Source of the DNA: Actinopolymorpha singaporensis
Lineage (GTDB): Bacteria > Actinomycetota > Actinomycetes > Propionibacteriales > Actinopolymorphaceae
Assembly (NCBI RefSeq): GCF_900104745.1
Contig: NZ_LT629732.1
Span: forward strand, 2,467,981 to 2,531,980
Length of the DNA: 64,000 bases
Direction: 5' to 3'
Below are positions 43,180-51,540 of this stretch, one piece after another. The position numbers and the translations under genes are program-made. Each line of letters begins with the position of its first letter. Position 1 is the stretch's first letter. The notes below the pieces were generated by a model. That model made no database searches, was not told where the DNA came from, and worked only from the letters and a program-made list of their open reading frames with translations.

Positions 43180-44061
43180 TCAGGGGTTCCCCTCGGCCGG
43201 GCTCTCGTGCATCCGGCGCAACTGCGGGGACTTGGCCAGCGTGACGGCACCCACGACGATTGCCACGGTCGCCGCGACGGCCAGAACGAGGAACAGGCCA
43301 CCCTCGGTCTTCTCCTGGAAGACGATCAGCCCCCACACGATCGCGACGGCCGGGTCCAGCAGCGTGACGCCCGGCTGGGACGCGGCGAGTTGCCCGGCGG
43401 CGTAGGCGTTCTGCAGCAGCCAGAACGCAAGCGTTGCCACCGCGATCGATCCGTACAGCTGCCAGCTGGTGAGCACCCCCGAGATCCCCTCGACGGTGAA
43501 CACCTCGGTCATGCTCTTCATGTAGACCGCGGACAGGCCGAACGCGAGCCCGCATCCCGCACCGAGATACGCGGCCCGTCCGGATGGCTGCGTGGTGCGT
43601 CGGCCGAGCACGTACAACGCCACGACGAGCCCGATGTTGAGGCCGGAGCCCAGGAGCCAGGTGGACGCGGGAATACCGATGACGTGGCCTCCCTTCGGCA
43701 CCAGGACGACGAGCAGTCCGATCAGCCCCACCGTCATCCCCGCGATTCCGAGCCAGTCGCGCCGCGTAAGGCGTGAGTCGAACAACCACGAGGCGCCGAT
43801 CAGCGACAGTGGCAACTCCAGCACCAGGATCGGCTGTACGACCGAAAGCTTCCCGAAGCCCAGTGCCGCTGCCCCCAGGGGATAGGTCGCCAGGCTCAGT
43901 ATCAGGCCCACCAGCCAGGCCGGGCTGTGAACCAGCCGCAGCAGCAGGCTCAGCTGGAACTGCGAGGCGGTGGGCACGCCCCGCGCGGCCTTGCGCATCA
44001 GCACGTTGGACGTCGCGTTGGTCACCGCCACGAGAAGAGCCAGGAAGATACTCAGGGGCAC
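43180..44061 (-). CDS. DMT-family (EamA-like) transporter
   Basis: The 293-residue protein has about nine or ten hydrophobic segments in two repeats, beginning FLALLVAVTNATSNVLMRKAA. The pattern fits drug/metabolite transporters and related DMT proteins. No energy-coupling or binding motif is visible. It is divergent from the methyltransferase gene at 44146. Substrate unknown. Confidence 0.85.
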   Translation of the reverse strand: MPLSIFLALLVAVTNATSNVLMRKAARGVPTASQFQLSLLLRLVHSPAWLVGLILSLATYPLGAAALGFGKLSVVQPILVLELPLSLIGASWLFDSRLTRRDWLGIAGMTVGLIGLLVVLVPKGGHVIGIPASTWLLGSGLNIGLVVALYVLGRRTTQPSGRAAYLGAGCGLAFGLSAVYMKSMTEVFTVEGISGVLTSWQLYGSIAVATLAFWLLQNAYAAGQLAASQPGVTLLDPAVAIVWGLIVFQEKTEGGLFLVLAVAATVAIVVGAVTLAKSPQLRRMHESPAEGNP

Positions 44062-44145
44062 GACGGGCTTGTTCCCGTCCGGCGACCAAAATCAACGGGG
44101 CAGCTCGTCCGCGGGTCCAGAACCAGTCATGGTGCACCTGGCAGG

Positions 44146-44895
44146 ATGTCGGCTGTGACCACGGATGAGGAGCAGCGTAAGCACGTTCAGGCGGGCTCTT
44201 TCGGGGTGGCGGCTGACGCCTACGAGCGTGGCCGCCCGCCTTACCCGGAGGAGGCGGTGGCCTGGCTGGTCCCCGACCACGCGACCACCGTGGTCGATCT
44301 CGGTGCGGGCACCGGCAAACTGACCCGCGCACTGCGAGCTCCCGGACGCACGGTCCTCGCCGTGGAGCCCTCTGCCGGCATGCGCGAACAGTTCTCCCAG
44401 GTGCTTCCTGATGTGCCGGTCATGGAGGGGACAGGGGAGTCGATTCCGCTCCCGGACTCGAGCGTGGACTCGCTCGTCTGCGCGCAGGCCTGGCACTGGG
44501 TCGATCCCGAGCTGGCGGTTCCGGAGGTTGCCCGCGTGCTACGCCCGGGCGGGCGGCTGGGCCTGGTGTGGAACCTCCGGGACGTGTCGGTGCCCTGGGT
44601 CGCGGAGCTGGACGGGATCCTGCGCGACTACGCGGCAGCGCCGACGGAAGATCGACAGGTGGAGCAGGTGGGCACGCCATTCGGCCCCGTCGAACGGCGG
44701 GACTTCCGCTGGAGCCATCCCATGACGCCCCGAGACGTCATGGACATGGTGGCCTCCCGCAGCTACGTGATCACCCTCGATGCGGCCAGCCGGGAGGAAC
44801 TGCTGCTCCGTGTTCGGAAACTACTGGACACCGAACGCCCGACGGCGATGCCGTACTCCACCGAGTGCTACCGAGCCGAACTCGGACAGCTCTGA
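44146..44895 (+). CDS. Class I SAM-dependent methyltransferase
   Basis: From ATG 44146 the 249-residue protein has the SAM motif VVDLGAGTGKLTRAL, the acidic VEPSAGM at strand 2, and DSLVCAQAWHWVDPELAVPEVARVLRPGGRLGLVW, typical of methyltransferase-11 enzymes. A GTG at 44155 is an alternative start. The YERGRPPYP motif before motif I is common in this subfamily. The acceptor is unknown. Confidence 0.88.
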   Translation: MSAVTTDEEQRKHVQAGSFGVAADAYERGRPPYPEEAVAWLVPDHATTVVDLGAGTGKLTRALRAPGRTVLAVEPSAGMREQFSQVLPDVPVMEGTGESIPLPDSSVDSLVCAQAWHWVDPELAVPEVARVLRPGGRLGLVWNLRDVSVPWVAELDGILRDYAAAPTEDRQVEQVGTPFGPVERRDFRWSHPMTPRDVMDMVASRSYVITLDAASREELLLRVRKLLDTERPTAMPYSTECYRAELGQL

Positions 44896-44937
44896 CCGGA
44901 GGGACCGTCCGGCCCGCGGCGACCGGCGTGCACGGGA

Positions 44938-45486
44938 TCAGTCGCCCAGCTGCCGCGACAATCCCTTGAGTACGTCGGCCAGGTTGTCGTCGACGACCAC
45001 GTCCTCCAGGGTGAACGCGGACAGGAAGCCAGCGGTCGCGATCCCGCTCAAGGTGTCAAGGAGGGGTTGCCAGAAGCCCTCGGCGTTCAGAAAGGCCACG
45101 GGCTTTCGGTGAAAGCCGAGCTGTCGCCAGGTCCACACCTCGAAGATCTCCTCCAACGTACCCAGACCTCCGGGCAGGGCGAGGAAGGCGTCCGCAAGGT
45201 CGGCCATGATCGCCTTGCGCTCGTGCATCGTCGCGCAGACACGTAGATCCGTGAGGTCTGTTCGAGCCCACTCACGCTCGACCATCGCCTGCGGGATGAC
45301 TCCGGTCACCTCGCCGCCACCGTCCAGCGCGCCCTGGGACAGTGCACCCATGAGTCCGGCTCGGCCGCCGCCGTAGACGAGGCCGATGCCTCTTCGCGCC
45401 AACTCTTCACCCACGCTGTGGGCCAGTGCCGCGAAGGCGGGAGAGTGGCCGGTCGTCGAACCGGTGAACACCGCGATCCGTCTCAC
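44938..45486 (-). CDS. LOG-family (TIGR00730) cytokinin riboside 5'-monophosphate phosphoribohydrolase-like protein
   Basis: The GTG at 45486 with GGAAGGA upstream gives 182 residues. Diagnostic motifs are GGGRAGLMGALS and PGGLGTLEEIFEVWTWRQLG, which bind the nucleotide phosphate and carry the catalytic Glu/Arg. LOG proteins cleave nucleoside 5'-monophosphates such as AMP or cytokinin nucleotides. Length and motif order are normal for the family. Confidence 0.9.
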   Translation of the reverse strand: MRRIAVFTGSTTGHSPAFAALAHSVGEELARRGIGLVYGGGRAGLMGALSQGALDGGGEVTGVIPQAMVEREWARTDLTDLRVCATMHERKAIMADLADAFLALPGGLGTLEEIFEVWTWRQLGFHRKPVAFLNAEGFWQPLLDTLSGIATAGFLSAFTLEDVVVDDNLADVLKGLSRQLGD

Positions 45487-45524
45487 TGATACGTCCTTCC
45501 GGTTCTGCTGGACCCTGCTGGCTT

Positions 45525-46396
45525 CTACGTCTCGGAACGAGTGGCGTTCGCCAACGGCGAAAGGTGGTTGGTGATGGCAACGCGATCGGCCGCGGCCTGC
45601 TTGGCGGGGCGGCCGCTGCTCAGGCCACCATCGACCACCAGGTCGTGGCCGGTGACGAAAGCGGAGGCGTCGCTGGCCAGCCACACGATGGCCGACGCGA
45701 CATCCTCGGGAACGCCCACACGCCGGAACGGCTGCCAGGTGCCGAGCCTGTCGGCGAAGAGATCTCGGAGGGCATCGGGATCATCGTCGGCTCGGTCGTC
45801 GTCGACGCCGGCGGTCTGGCCTGGATGCCCGAAAGGATCGGGCCGGGTGAGACCGAGTTGACGCGTACGCCGTGCGCGCCGAGCTCGGCCGCCGCGCACC
45901 GAGTGTACTGGACCAACGCTGCCTTGGCTGCGGAGTAGTCGGTCGACGACCAGCCGGCCAGCCGCGCGCTCACGCTGCTCACGTTGACGATGCTGCCCGA
46001 CCCCTGCTCGACCATGATCGGTCCTGCGTACTTGACGCCCGCGCAGGCGCCCAGGACGTGCACGTCGAAGGCGTACCGGAAGCGCTGCAGGTCCATCGAG
46101 AGGACGCTGGCCGGCGAGCCGCCGTCGCCGGCGCTGTTGACCAGGCAGTCGAGGCGGCCGAAGCGCTCGACCGCACGGGTGATCAGGTCGCGCATGTCTT
46201 CCTCGGACGTCACGTCCGTCGCCAGGAAGTCCGCCGCCGGACCCAACCGGGCCGCGATCTCCTCCCCCCGATGCCGTCGCCGTCCGGCCAGGACGACGCT
46301 GGCACCCTCGTTCACCATGCGCTCGGCCGTTGTGGCGCCGATGCCGCTGGTGGCACCGGTGACAACCGCGACCTTGCCGTTCAGTACACCTGGCAT
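45525..46396 (-). pseudogene. SDR-family oxidoreductase, frameshifted
   Basis: The frame from ATG 46396 gives a classical SDR: VVTGATSGIGATTAERM, NSAGDGG, the catalytic Ser/Tyr/Lys in VSSVSARLAGWSSTDYSAAKA, and VNSVSPGPILSG. After about 45820 the SDR C-terminus (PFRRVGVPEDVASAIVWLASD, then VTGHDLVVDGGL) continues in another frame. The span of 872 bp is not a multiple of three. Either a one-base indel has broken the gene or the sequence has an error there. Everything else is intact, so decay is recent. It is divergent from the XRE-cupin gene and shares its operators. Confidence 0.8.
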
Positions 46397-46473
46397 CTGG
46401 GACCTTCCATGACGACATTCGCGCAGGACAGACCCTAGCAAGATGTCCCAGATCAGGGATAGAGTCCCAGATG
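46395..46473. promoter_or_regulatory. Three GTCCCAGAT boxes between SDR and XRE-cupin genes
   Basis: GTCCCAGAT is present at 46445-46453 and 46464-46472 (direct copies, 19 bp apart). It is inverted at 46395-46403, ATCTGGGAC, overlapping the SDR start codon. The arrangement suggests autoregulation and control of the SDR by the XRE-cupin protein. The second box abuts the GTG at 46473, favouring that start. Confidence 0.6.
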
Positions 46474-47069
46474 TGAACGACGCCGAAGTGGCAGCCGCGG
46501 ACGGTTCCGGACCGGACGGGTGGGAAGCCCGCCTGCCGGGCCGGCTCGCCGAGTTGCGGGTGGAACGCGACTGGTCGCTGGACGAGCTCGCGCGACGAAC
46601 AGGTGTCAGCCGCTCCACCCTGTCCCGGCTGGAGCGCGCGGAGATCAGCCCGACGGCCGCGCTGCTGGGCAAACTGTGCTCGGCCTACGAGAAGACGATG
46701 TCGCAGCTGCTGGCCGAGGTGGAGTCGGAGTCCCCGCAGTTGGTGCGATCCGGCCAGCAGTTGGTGTGGCGGGACGAGGCGTCTGGCTTCACGCGAAGGT
46801 CGGTGTCCCCACCCCAGCGCGGGTTGCGGGGGGAGGTCATGGAGGGCGTGCTTCAGCCTGGCGCCGACATTCCCTACGACCGGCCGCCCGTCCCGGGCCA
46901 GGAGCAGCACGTCTGGGTGCTCGAGGGCATCCTGCAGCTCACCATTGACGGCGACGTGCACCAGCTCCGCAACGGGGACGTTCTGCGGTTCCGGCTCTGG
47001 GGACGCTCACGCTTTCGCAACCCGAGCACGAAGCCGGTCAGGTACGTCGTGGTGATCGTCCAGCAGTAG
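46473..47069 (+). CDS. XRE-family regulator with C-terminal cupin domain
   Basis: The 198-residue protein has an N-terminal HTH (ERDWSLDELARRTGVSRSTLSRLERAEISP-type, residues ~25-80) and a C-terminal cupin (VLEGILQLTIDGDVHQLRNGDVLRF). This design senses small molecules and represses adjacent metabolic genes. GTG 46473 is preferred over ATG 46443, because the latter would put two operator boxes inside the gene. It is divergent from the broken SDR gene. Confidence 0.88.
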   Translation: MNDAEVAAADGSGPDGWEARLPGRLAELRVERDWSLDELARRTGVSRSTLSRLERAEISPTAALLGKLCSAYEKTMSQLLAEVESESPQLVRSGQQLVWRDEASGFTRRSVSPPQRGLRGEVMEGVLQPGADIPYDRPPVPGQEQHVWVLEGILQLTIDGDVHQLRNGDVLRFRLWGRSRFRNPSTKPVRYVVVIVQQ

Positions 47070-47120
47070 GAAGGGCCCCTTCATGTATGCGGGCCCCTCG
47101 TCCGGAAGGAACTGAGACCA

Positions 47121-47666
47121 GTGTGCAAGGACGCCTTGCCTGGTGACGTCAAGGTGCGCGACGCCTCCACCGACGACGCCGAGGCGTGTGCGGCGATCTA
47201 CGCTCCGTACGTCGAGAACACCGCGATCACGTTCGAGATCGACTCGCCCACGCCTGTGATGATGGCGGAGCGCATCGAGTCGGCGTTGCGCACCCACGCG
47301 TGGCTCGTTCTCGAGGAGCAAGGCCGGGTTGTCGGCTACGCCTACGGCGGGCCCTTCAAGGCAAGGGCGGCCTACCGCTGGTCGTGCGAGGTCAGCGTCT
47401 ACCTCGAACTCGGCCGCCGCCGCTCCGGCGGTGGGCGCGCGTTGTACGAGGCACTCCTCGCCCGCCTGGCCGAGCGCGGTTTCCGCACCGCCGCCGCCGG
47501 GATGACGCTGCCGAACGACGCCAGTGTCGGCTTCCATCGCGCCATGGGCTTCGAACCCGTCGGGACGTACCGAAGGATCGGCTGGAAGCACGGAGCCTGG
47601 CGCGACGTCGCGTGGGTTCAGAAGGACATCGCCACTGGCGATGACCCTCCTGCAGAACCGCACTGA
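47121..47666 (+). CDS. Phosphinothricin/methionine-sulfoximine acetyltransferase-like GNAT
   Basis: The 181-residue GNAT matches the PAT/Bar-like subgroup: VRDASTDDAEACAAIYAPYV, FEIDSP, VGYAYGGPFKARAAYRWSCEVSVYL, and PNDASVGFHRAMGFEPVGTYRRIGWKHGAWRDVAWVQ. Such enzymes acetylate phosphinothricin, methionine sulfoximine or related amines. It starts at GTG 47121, with GGAAGGA about 15 nt upstream. True substrate is not provable from sequence. Confidence 0.85.
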   Translation: MCKDALPGDVKVRDASTDDAEACAAIYAPYVENTAITFEIDSPTPVMMAERIESALRTHAWLVLEEQGRVVGYAYGGPFKARAAYRWSCEVSVYLELGRRRSGGGRALYEALLARLAERGFRTAAAGMTLPNDASVGFHRAMGFEPVGTYRRIGWKHGAWRDVAWVQKDIATGDDPPAEPH

Positions 47667-47725
47667 CTGGCGTGCGCCTGCGCCGTCGGCGCCGCTGCGG
47701 GCGCCGACGACCAGGGCGCGTGATC

Positions 47726-48079
47726 ATGACCGCCAACGCCAACGCGATGGCCGTACGCCCCGCGCTGGAGAGGCGGTGGGCCGACGCGCTGGCGGCGTTC
47801 GACTCCAGGCGCGAGGTCGGGGTGCTTGGAGAGCCCGAGCGCGCCGACACGGTGGACGAGCTCGGCGAGCTCATCCGGCGTGGTGGCGTCCAGCCGGTGC
47901 GGTGGTACGGCGTGTGGCTGTTCCTGGACTGGCTGGTGTTCGGCGGAGCGGAGTTGGACGCGGGCGACTCGAAGGAGGTGGCGGCGACGGCAGCGGTCGA
48001 ACTCGAAGCAAGCCGGCGAGACCCGTACCGCCAGCTCAGCCGCGTCTTTCATCTCGTGGGCCACAAAACTTCGGTCTGA
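47726..48079 (+). pseudogene. C-terminal fragment of a SAM methyltransferase
   Basis: The reading frame (117 residues from ATG 47726) matches only the tail of a common actinobacterial methyltransferase: AMAVRPALERRWADALAAFD, then RADTVDELGELIRRGG, VRWYGVWLFLDWLV, and RDPYRQLSRVFHLVGHK. The SAM-binding half is absent, and upstream DNA gives only Arg/Gly-rich noise. I interpret it as a 5'-truncated remnant, though the fragment could still be expressed. Confidence 0.65.
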
Positions 48080-48385
48080 CATCCGAAGATCAACAAGGTA
48101 CCCCTCGTGCACAGAAGGCGCTCTTGACGCTCCTGAGTGCGAGCACACATGTGGGAGCGGCATGGCATCGAGCCTGCGTGGGCTGATGAGGCCCTAGCTG
48201 ACCCGAACGCGTTGGTGTTGGATCCTGACCCTGCGAGCAAGTCGGGGCAGAGCGTGCGGGTTGTTTTGTCGGTCGATAGGCAGGGTCCTTACCGTCATCG
48301 TTCTGGAGCATGACGGCGTGATGTATGGCGTCAATGGATGGGACGCCAATGAGTTGGACCAGCGCAGGTACCGAGAGGGGCGATC
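48080..48385. other. Intergenic region with a GGCGTC/GACGCC dyad
   Basis: No gene-like frame is seen. GGCGTC (48327-48332) and GACGCC (48342-48347) form an inverted repeat about 40-60 bp before the RHH gene start, a possible autoregulatory operator. The sequence at 48250-48300 is relatively AT-rich and may hold a promoter. Confidence 0.4.
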
Positions 48386-48691
48386 ATGAGTGAGCTTGAG
48401 GACCTGCTTCGCAGCGAAGCCGAGCATGCGGAGCAGAACAAGGACGCACCGTCCGCGCCGGGGACCAAGGTCACCAGGGGCCATGACCGGGCAAGGGTTC
48501 TGCAGGTGCGGCTCAACGAGGACGAGTTGGCTGCGGTGACGACCATCGCGGAGGACAGCAATCTTCCAGTTTCCACGTTGGTGCGGTCGTGGATCTTGGA
48601 GCGGATCCAGGAGCCGGAGTCCGGGCCGACCGCGACTATGGACCGGATCGCCCGTGACTTGGACCGGCTGAGGCGGCAGTTGGCTTCGTAG
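48386..48691 (+). CDS. Ribbon-helix-helix (CopG-like) small protein
   Basis: The 101-residue protein starts at ATG 48386 after GAGAGGGG. Residues ~47-80 (ARVLQVRLNEDELAAVTTIAEDSNL, then PVSTLVRSWILERI) form a ribbon-helix-helix DNA-binding domain, flanked by polar tails. This is the shape of CopG/BrnA-type antitoxins or small repressors. No toxin gene adjoins on the same strand, so it is an orphan in the window. Confidence 0.75.
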   Translation: MSELEDLLRSEAEHAEQNKDAPSAPGTKVTRGHDRARVLQVRLNEDELAAVTTIAEDSNLPVSTLVRSWILERIQEPESGPTATMDRIARDLDRLRRQLAS

Positions 48692-48721
48692 CCATCCCGG
48701 TGCAGCGCTCTCGCCGGACGT

Positions 48722-49102
48722 TCAGGAGATATATCGGCGCGCCTTCGAGGAGAGCTGTACTCGGTCCGTCAGCCGCAGGTTGGCCTCGCCGGACAACGGC
48801 AGGAGGCGGCGTTCGCGTGCCACCCAGCGGTCACCGCGAAGCGCCTCCACCGCGGCACGAGCGGTGATCCGGTCCTTCGGTGCTCCACGCAGGACCGCCC
48901 GGGACCGCCACGCCGCTCGCGAGGCGGGTCGCCGCAGCTAGGCGAACCACAGCGTGTTGCGGAGCCCCTCGGCCCTTCTGCGGTGTGGATCGCGGGCCCT
49001 GGAAGCAGCGTGGTGAACGGTCAGGTCAGGCAGGTAGCGCAGCTCCCACCCGGCAGCCATCCTCACCTTGTCGCCGCCGGTGAACGGTACGTCTCGGCTC
49101 AT
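48722..49102 (-). pseudogene. C-terminal remnant of a GT2 glycosyltransferase, frameshifted
   Basis: On the minus strand one frame gives GGDKVRMAAGWELRYLPDLTV, then HHAASRARDPHRRRAEGLRN and TLWFA before a stop. The next frame continues LRRPASRAAWRSRAVLRGAPK, then TARAAVEALRG and RERRLLPLSGEANLRLTDRVQ to a stop at 48722. This is the end of a family-2 glycosyltransferase, like the intact one at 61540-62454 (AAGWGVAYVEEVTAHHHP). The catalytic N-terminal domain is missing. Confidence 0.7.
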
Positions 49103-49112
49103 GCCGGAGACC

Positions 49113-50090
49113 TCACAAGGAGCCCGAGTAGTACGGGTCGCGCAGCAGCTGGGCCAGCCGCGCGACCGGCCGTCCGTCGTGGGCGATCCAGGCGAGCCGA
49201 CCGAACGTCGTGAGCATCGAGTGCTCGGCGTCGCTGAGCGGCCGTACGCTCTGGTAGCCGTCGAGCATTGCCGAGCGTTGCGGGTCGCCCGTACGCGTGT
49301 AGCAGTAGGCGAGGTCGTAAGCCCGCCATCCGTATCCACACATGTCGAAGTCGAAGATCGTGACGTTGCCGTCCGCGTCGAAGTGGTAGTTGAGCGGCTG
49401 GATGTCGGCGTGGACGATGCCCCAGCCGGTCGGCCCAGGATCGAACGCGGCAAGGTGCTCACGGATCTCGGCGACGTAGTGACCGATGGTCTGCGCGTCG
49501 TCTGGGTGGGCGGAACGGATCGCTTGGTCCAGTTCGGCGAGCGGCCGGTCGAGTTTGGTGGCCTCGTCGAGGTGGTAGCGGGGATGTTTCGGCGTGTGGA
49601 GGTCGGCGGTGACATGGATGGTGGCGAGGGTTCGCCCGATGACGTACGCCTGGTCGGTGGTCAGCTTCCCTGGCGGGGCGCCGGGTGCCCAGGAGAACAG
49701 CGAGTAGAACCGCTCGCCCTCCGGGGCTGGGATCGTTCCCAGAAGGTCGCCGTCACAGCGCGGAAGGGGCCACGACACCGGAACCCCGTGCAGGTGGAGG
49801 TGGGTCAGCAGCTCGAGTTCGAACCTGACGTCGCTCTCGCCGCGGAGCCACCACTTTCCCCGGGTGTGCAGGCGAAACGCGTAACGTCGCCCACCGACGG
49901 AAACCTCGTAGGTGTCGTTGTGGCCGGCGAACAGCAGGTGGCAGTCGTCCGGTACGCCGACGTCGTACTCGTCGCCCACCAACCGTGCCACCCACTTCGG
50001 GTCGACCATCGAGTAGAGAATGTCGACGGCGTTACGGGATGCGGCCGTCGCAGTGGCGTCGGTCCCCGGTGTTCGCTCATCGATGGCCAT
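49113..50090 (-). CDS. APH/RdoA-type phosphotransferase
   Basis: The 325-residue kinase starts at ATG 50090. The catalytic loop is IVHADIQPLNYHFD (HxDxxxxN) and the metal motif FDFDMCGYGWRAYDLAYC. The N-lobe has NDTYEVSVGGRRYAFRLHTRG with an Arg at the place of the usual lysine. It resembles the RdoA/homoserine-kinase-like branch of the family rather than classic aminoglycoside enzymes. It overlaps the MmcQ/YjbR gene by 14 bp on the same strand. Confidence 0.8.
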   Translation of the reverse strand: MAIDERTPGTDATATAASRNAVDILYSMVDPKWVARLVGDEYDVGVPDDCHLLFAGHNDTYEVSVGGRRYAFRLHTRGKWWLRGESDVRFELELLTHLHLHGVPVSWPLPRCDGDLLGTIPAPEGERFYSLFSWAPGAPPGKLTTDQAYVIGRTLATIHVTADLHTPKHPRYHLDEATKLDRPLAELDQAIRSAHPDDAQTIGHYVAEIREHLAAFDPGPTGWGIVHADIQPLNYHFDADGNVTIFDFDMCGYGWRAYDLAYCYTRTGDPQRSAMLDGYQSVRPLSDAEHSMLTTFGRLAWIAHDGRPVARLAQLLRDPYYSGSL

Positions 50091-50511
50091 GGCGGACTCC
50101 CTCGGTCTGGTCGGTCCCGGCACCGGGATCGAGTTCGGCGAGCAGCTTCTTCGGCGCCACGGTGCGGTAGCTCTCGTCGATCCAGTCGCGCACGAGGTCG
50201 AGGTCCGCATGGGGGAGAGGGACAGTCAACCAGCCCCACTGCCCGAGGCCGCTCATCGTCGTCGGGGTCGCTGCGCCAACGGTGACCGCCTGGTCGTAGG
50301 AGGCCCTGAGCTTCACCGACACAGCCGGCGTCGGGGCCTGCGGTCGGCTGAGCCACAAGAACATCGGCCCGTACACAAGGCCGTTCCCCCTCCGACGAGG
50401 GGGATGATCGATCTTGATCACGAGTTCGCCCCAAGGGGTGTCCTCGATCGCACGGGGCATGGCGAGGGCGAACGTCCGCATCTCGTCCCACGCCAGGGGG
50501 GCCATCGGCAC
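50077..50511 (-). CDS. MmcQ/YjbR-family protein
   Basis: The 144-residue product (start at 50511 or at the third codon, 50505) has the MmcQ/YjbR layout: WDEMRTFALAMPRAIEDTPWGELVIKI near the N-terminus and WLTVPLPHADLDLVRDWIDESYRTVAPKKL at the end. The fold is CyaY-like with a double-wing and its role is unknown. It is cotranscribed with the overlapping kinase gene. Confidence 0.85.
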   Translation of the reverse strand: MPMAPLAWDEMRTFALAMPRAIEDTPWGELVIKIDHPPRRRGNGLVYGPMFLWLSRPQAPTPAVSVKLRASYDQAVTVGAATPTTMSGLGQWGWLTVPLPHADLDLVRDWIDESYRTVAPKKLLAELDPGAGTDQTEGVRHGHR

Positions 50512-50662
50512 ACTCTAGGGGACCCGACGGGTGTCGACGAGTGCGCGGACGGCGCCGGTTACCGGACCTGGACAGCGTAGGTGTGGTGCCCGCCCGCGGG
50601 TCCTGCGACGCTTGAGGTCGGCGAGTGCAGTACGCATCGAACGCGACGGGAGTAGGGCGAGT

Positions 50663-51502
50663 ATGACTGCTACGACGGCAGCGCTGGGATCCGAGCTCGA
50701 CAGGCCCTACGAGGGGTTGCCGCCGACGGCCACCGCCGACTTCGCGCGGGACGGCTTCATCCACCTGTCGGGGGTGCTCTCTCCGGAGACCATCGCGGAG
50801 TACGAGCCCGTGGTCACCGGCGAGGTGATCCGGCTCAACACCCAGCACCTGCCGCTGGCGGAGCGCGACACCTATGGCAAGGCGTTCCTGCAGGTGACCA
50901 ACCTGTGGGAACACAACGCGAAGGTCAAGGAGCTGGTCTACTCCCGGCGCCTGGCCGGGATCGCCGCGAGCCTCCTCGGTGTGCACGCGGTCCGGCTCTA
51001 CCACGACCAGGCCCTCTACAAGGAGCCAGGCGGCGGCATCACGCCGTGGCACGCCGACCAGTACTACTGGCCACTGTCGAGTGACCGGGTGTGCACGATC
51101 TGGCTGCCGCTGCAGGAGACGCCGTACGAGATGGGGCCGCTGGCGTTCGCCCGCGGCAGCCACAACTTCTCCATCGGCCGTGATCTGGCGATCAGCGACG
51201 AGTCGGAGGCGAAGCTGAGCGAGCTGGTCGCGGCGCAGAGCTTCGAGCACGTGGAGGAGCCCTTCGCGCTCGGCGACGCGAGTTTCCACCGCGGCTGGAC
51301 GTTCCACCACGCCGGACCGAACCACAGCACCGTTCCGCGCCGGGTGATGACCGTGATCTACATGGATGCCGACATCCGGGTCACCGAGCCGGTCAACGAC
51401 AACCAGGTTGCCGACCGCGGCTGGATGCCTGGCACCGAGATCGGCCAGGTTCCCGACACCGCGCGCAACCCGCTGCTCTACGACGGCCTGCGGTCCGGCT
51501 GA
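50663..51502 (+). CDS. Phytanoyl-CoA-dioxygenase (PhyH) family Fe(II)/2-oxoglutarate enzyme 1
   Basis: The 279-residue protein from ATG 50663 has the HxD iron pair in TPWHADQYYWPL, a distal His in GWTFHHAGPN and a 2-oxoglutarate Arg in VPRRVMTVIYMD. GYPH-like LSGVLSPETIAEYEPVV precedes the core. It probably hydroxylates a small molecule. The next gene in the same direction is another PhyH protein, and the two face a sugar-catabolic operon. Confidence 0.9.
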   Translation: MTATTAALGSELDRPYEGLPPTATADFARDGFIHLSGVLSPETIAEYEPVVTGEVIRLNTQHLPLAERDTYGKAFLQVTNLWEHNAKVKELVYSRRLAGIAASLLGVHAVRLYHDQALYKEPGGGITPWHADQYYWPLSSDRVCTIWLPLQETPYEMGPLAFARGSHNFSIGRDLAISDESEAKLSELVAAQSFEHVEEPFALGDASFHRGWTFHHAGPNHSTVPRRVMTVIYMDADIRVTEPVNDNQVADRGWMPGTEIGQVPDTARNPLLYDGLRSG

Positions 51503-51540
51503 GGCTTCTCGGGATCCTCCCGGAACGACACGAGGGACAG

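Noticed and set aside
47070-47082. GAAGG-gcc-CCTTC palindrome after the XRE-cupin gene as a terminator
   Set aside because: Stem is only 5 bp, no T-run follows, and similar GC palindromes are common in this DNA.
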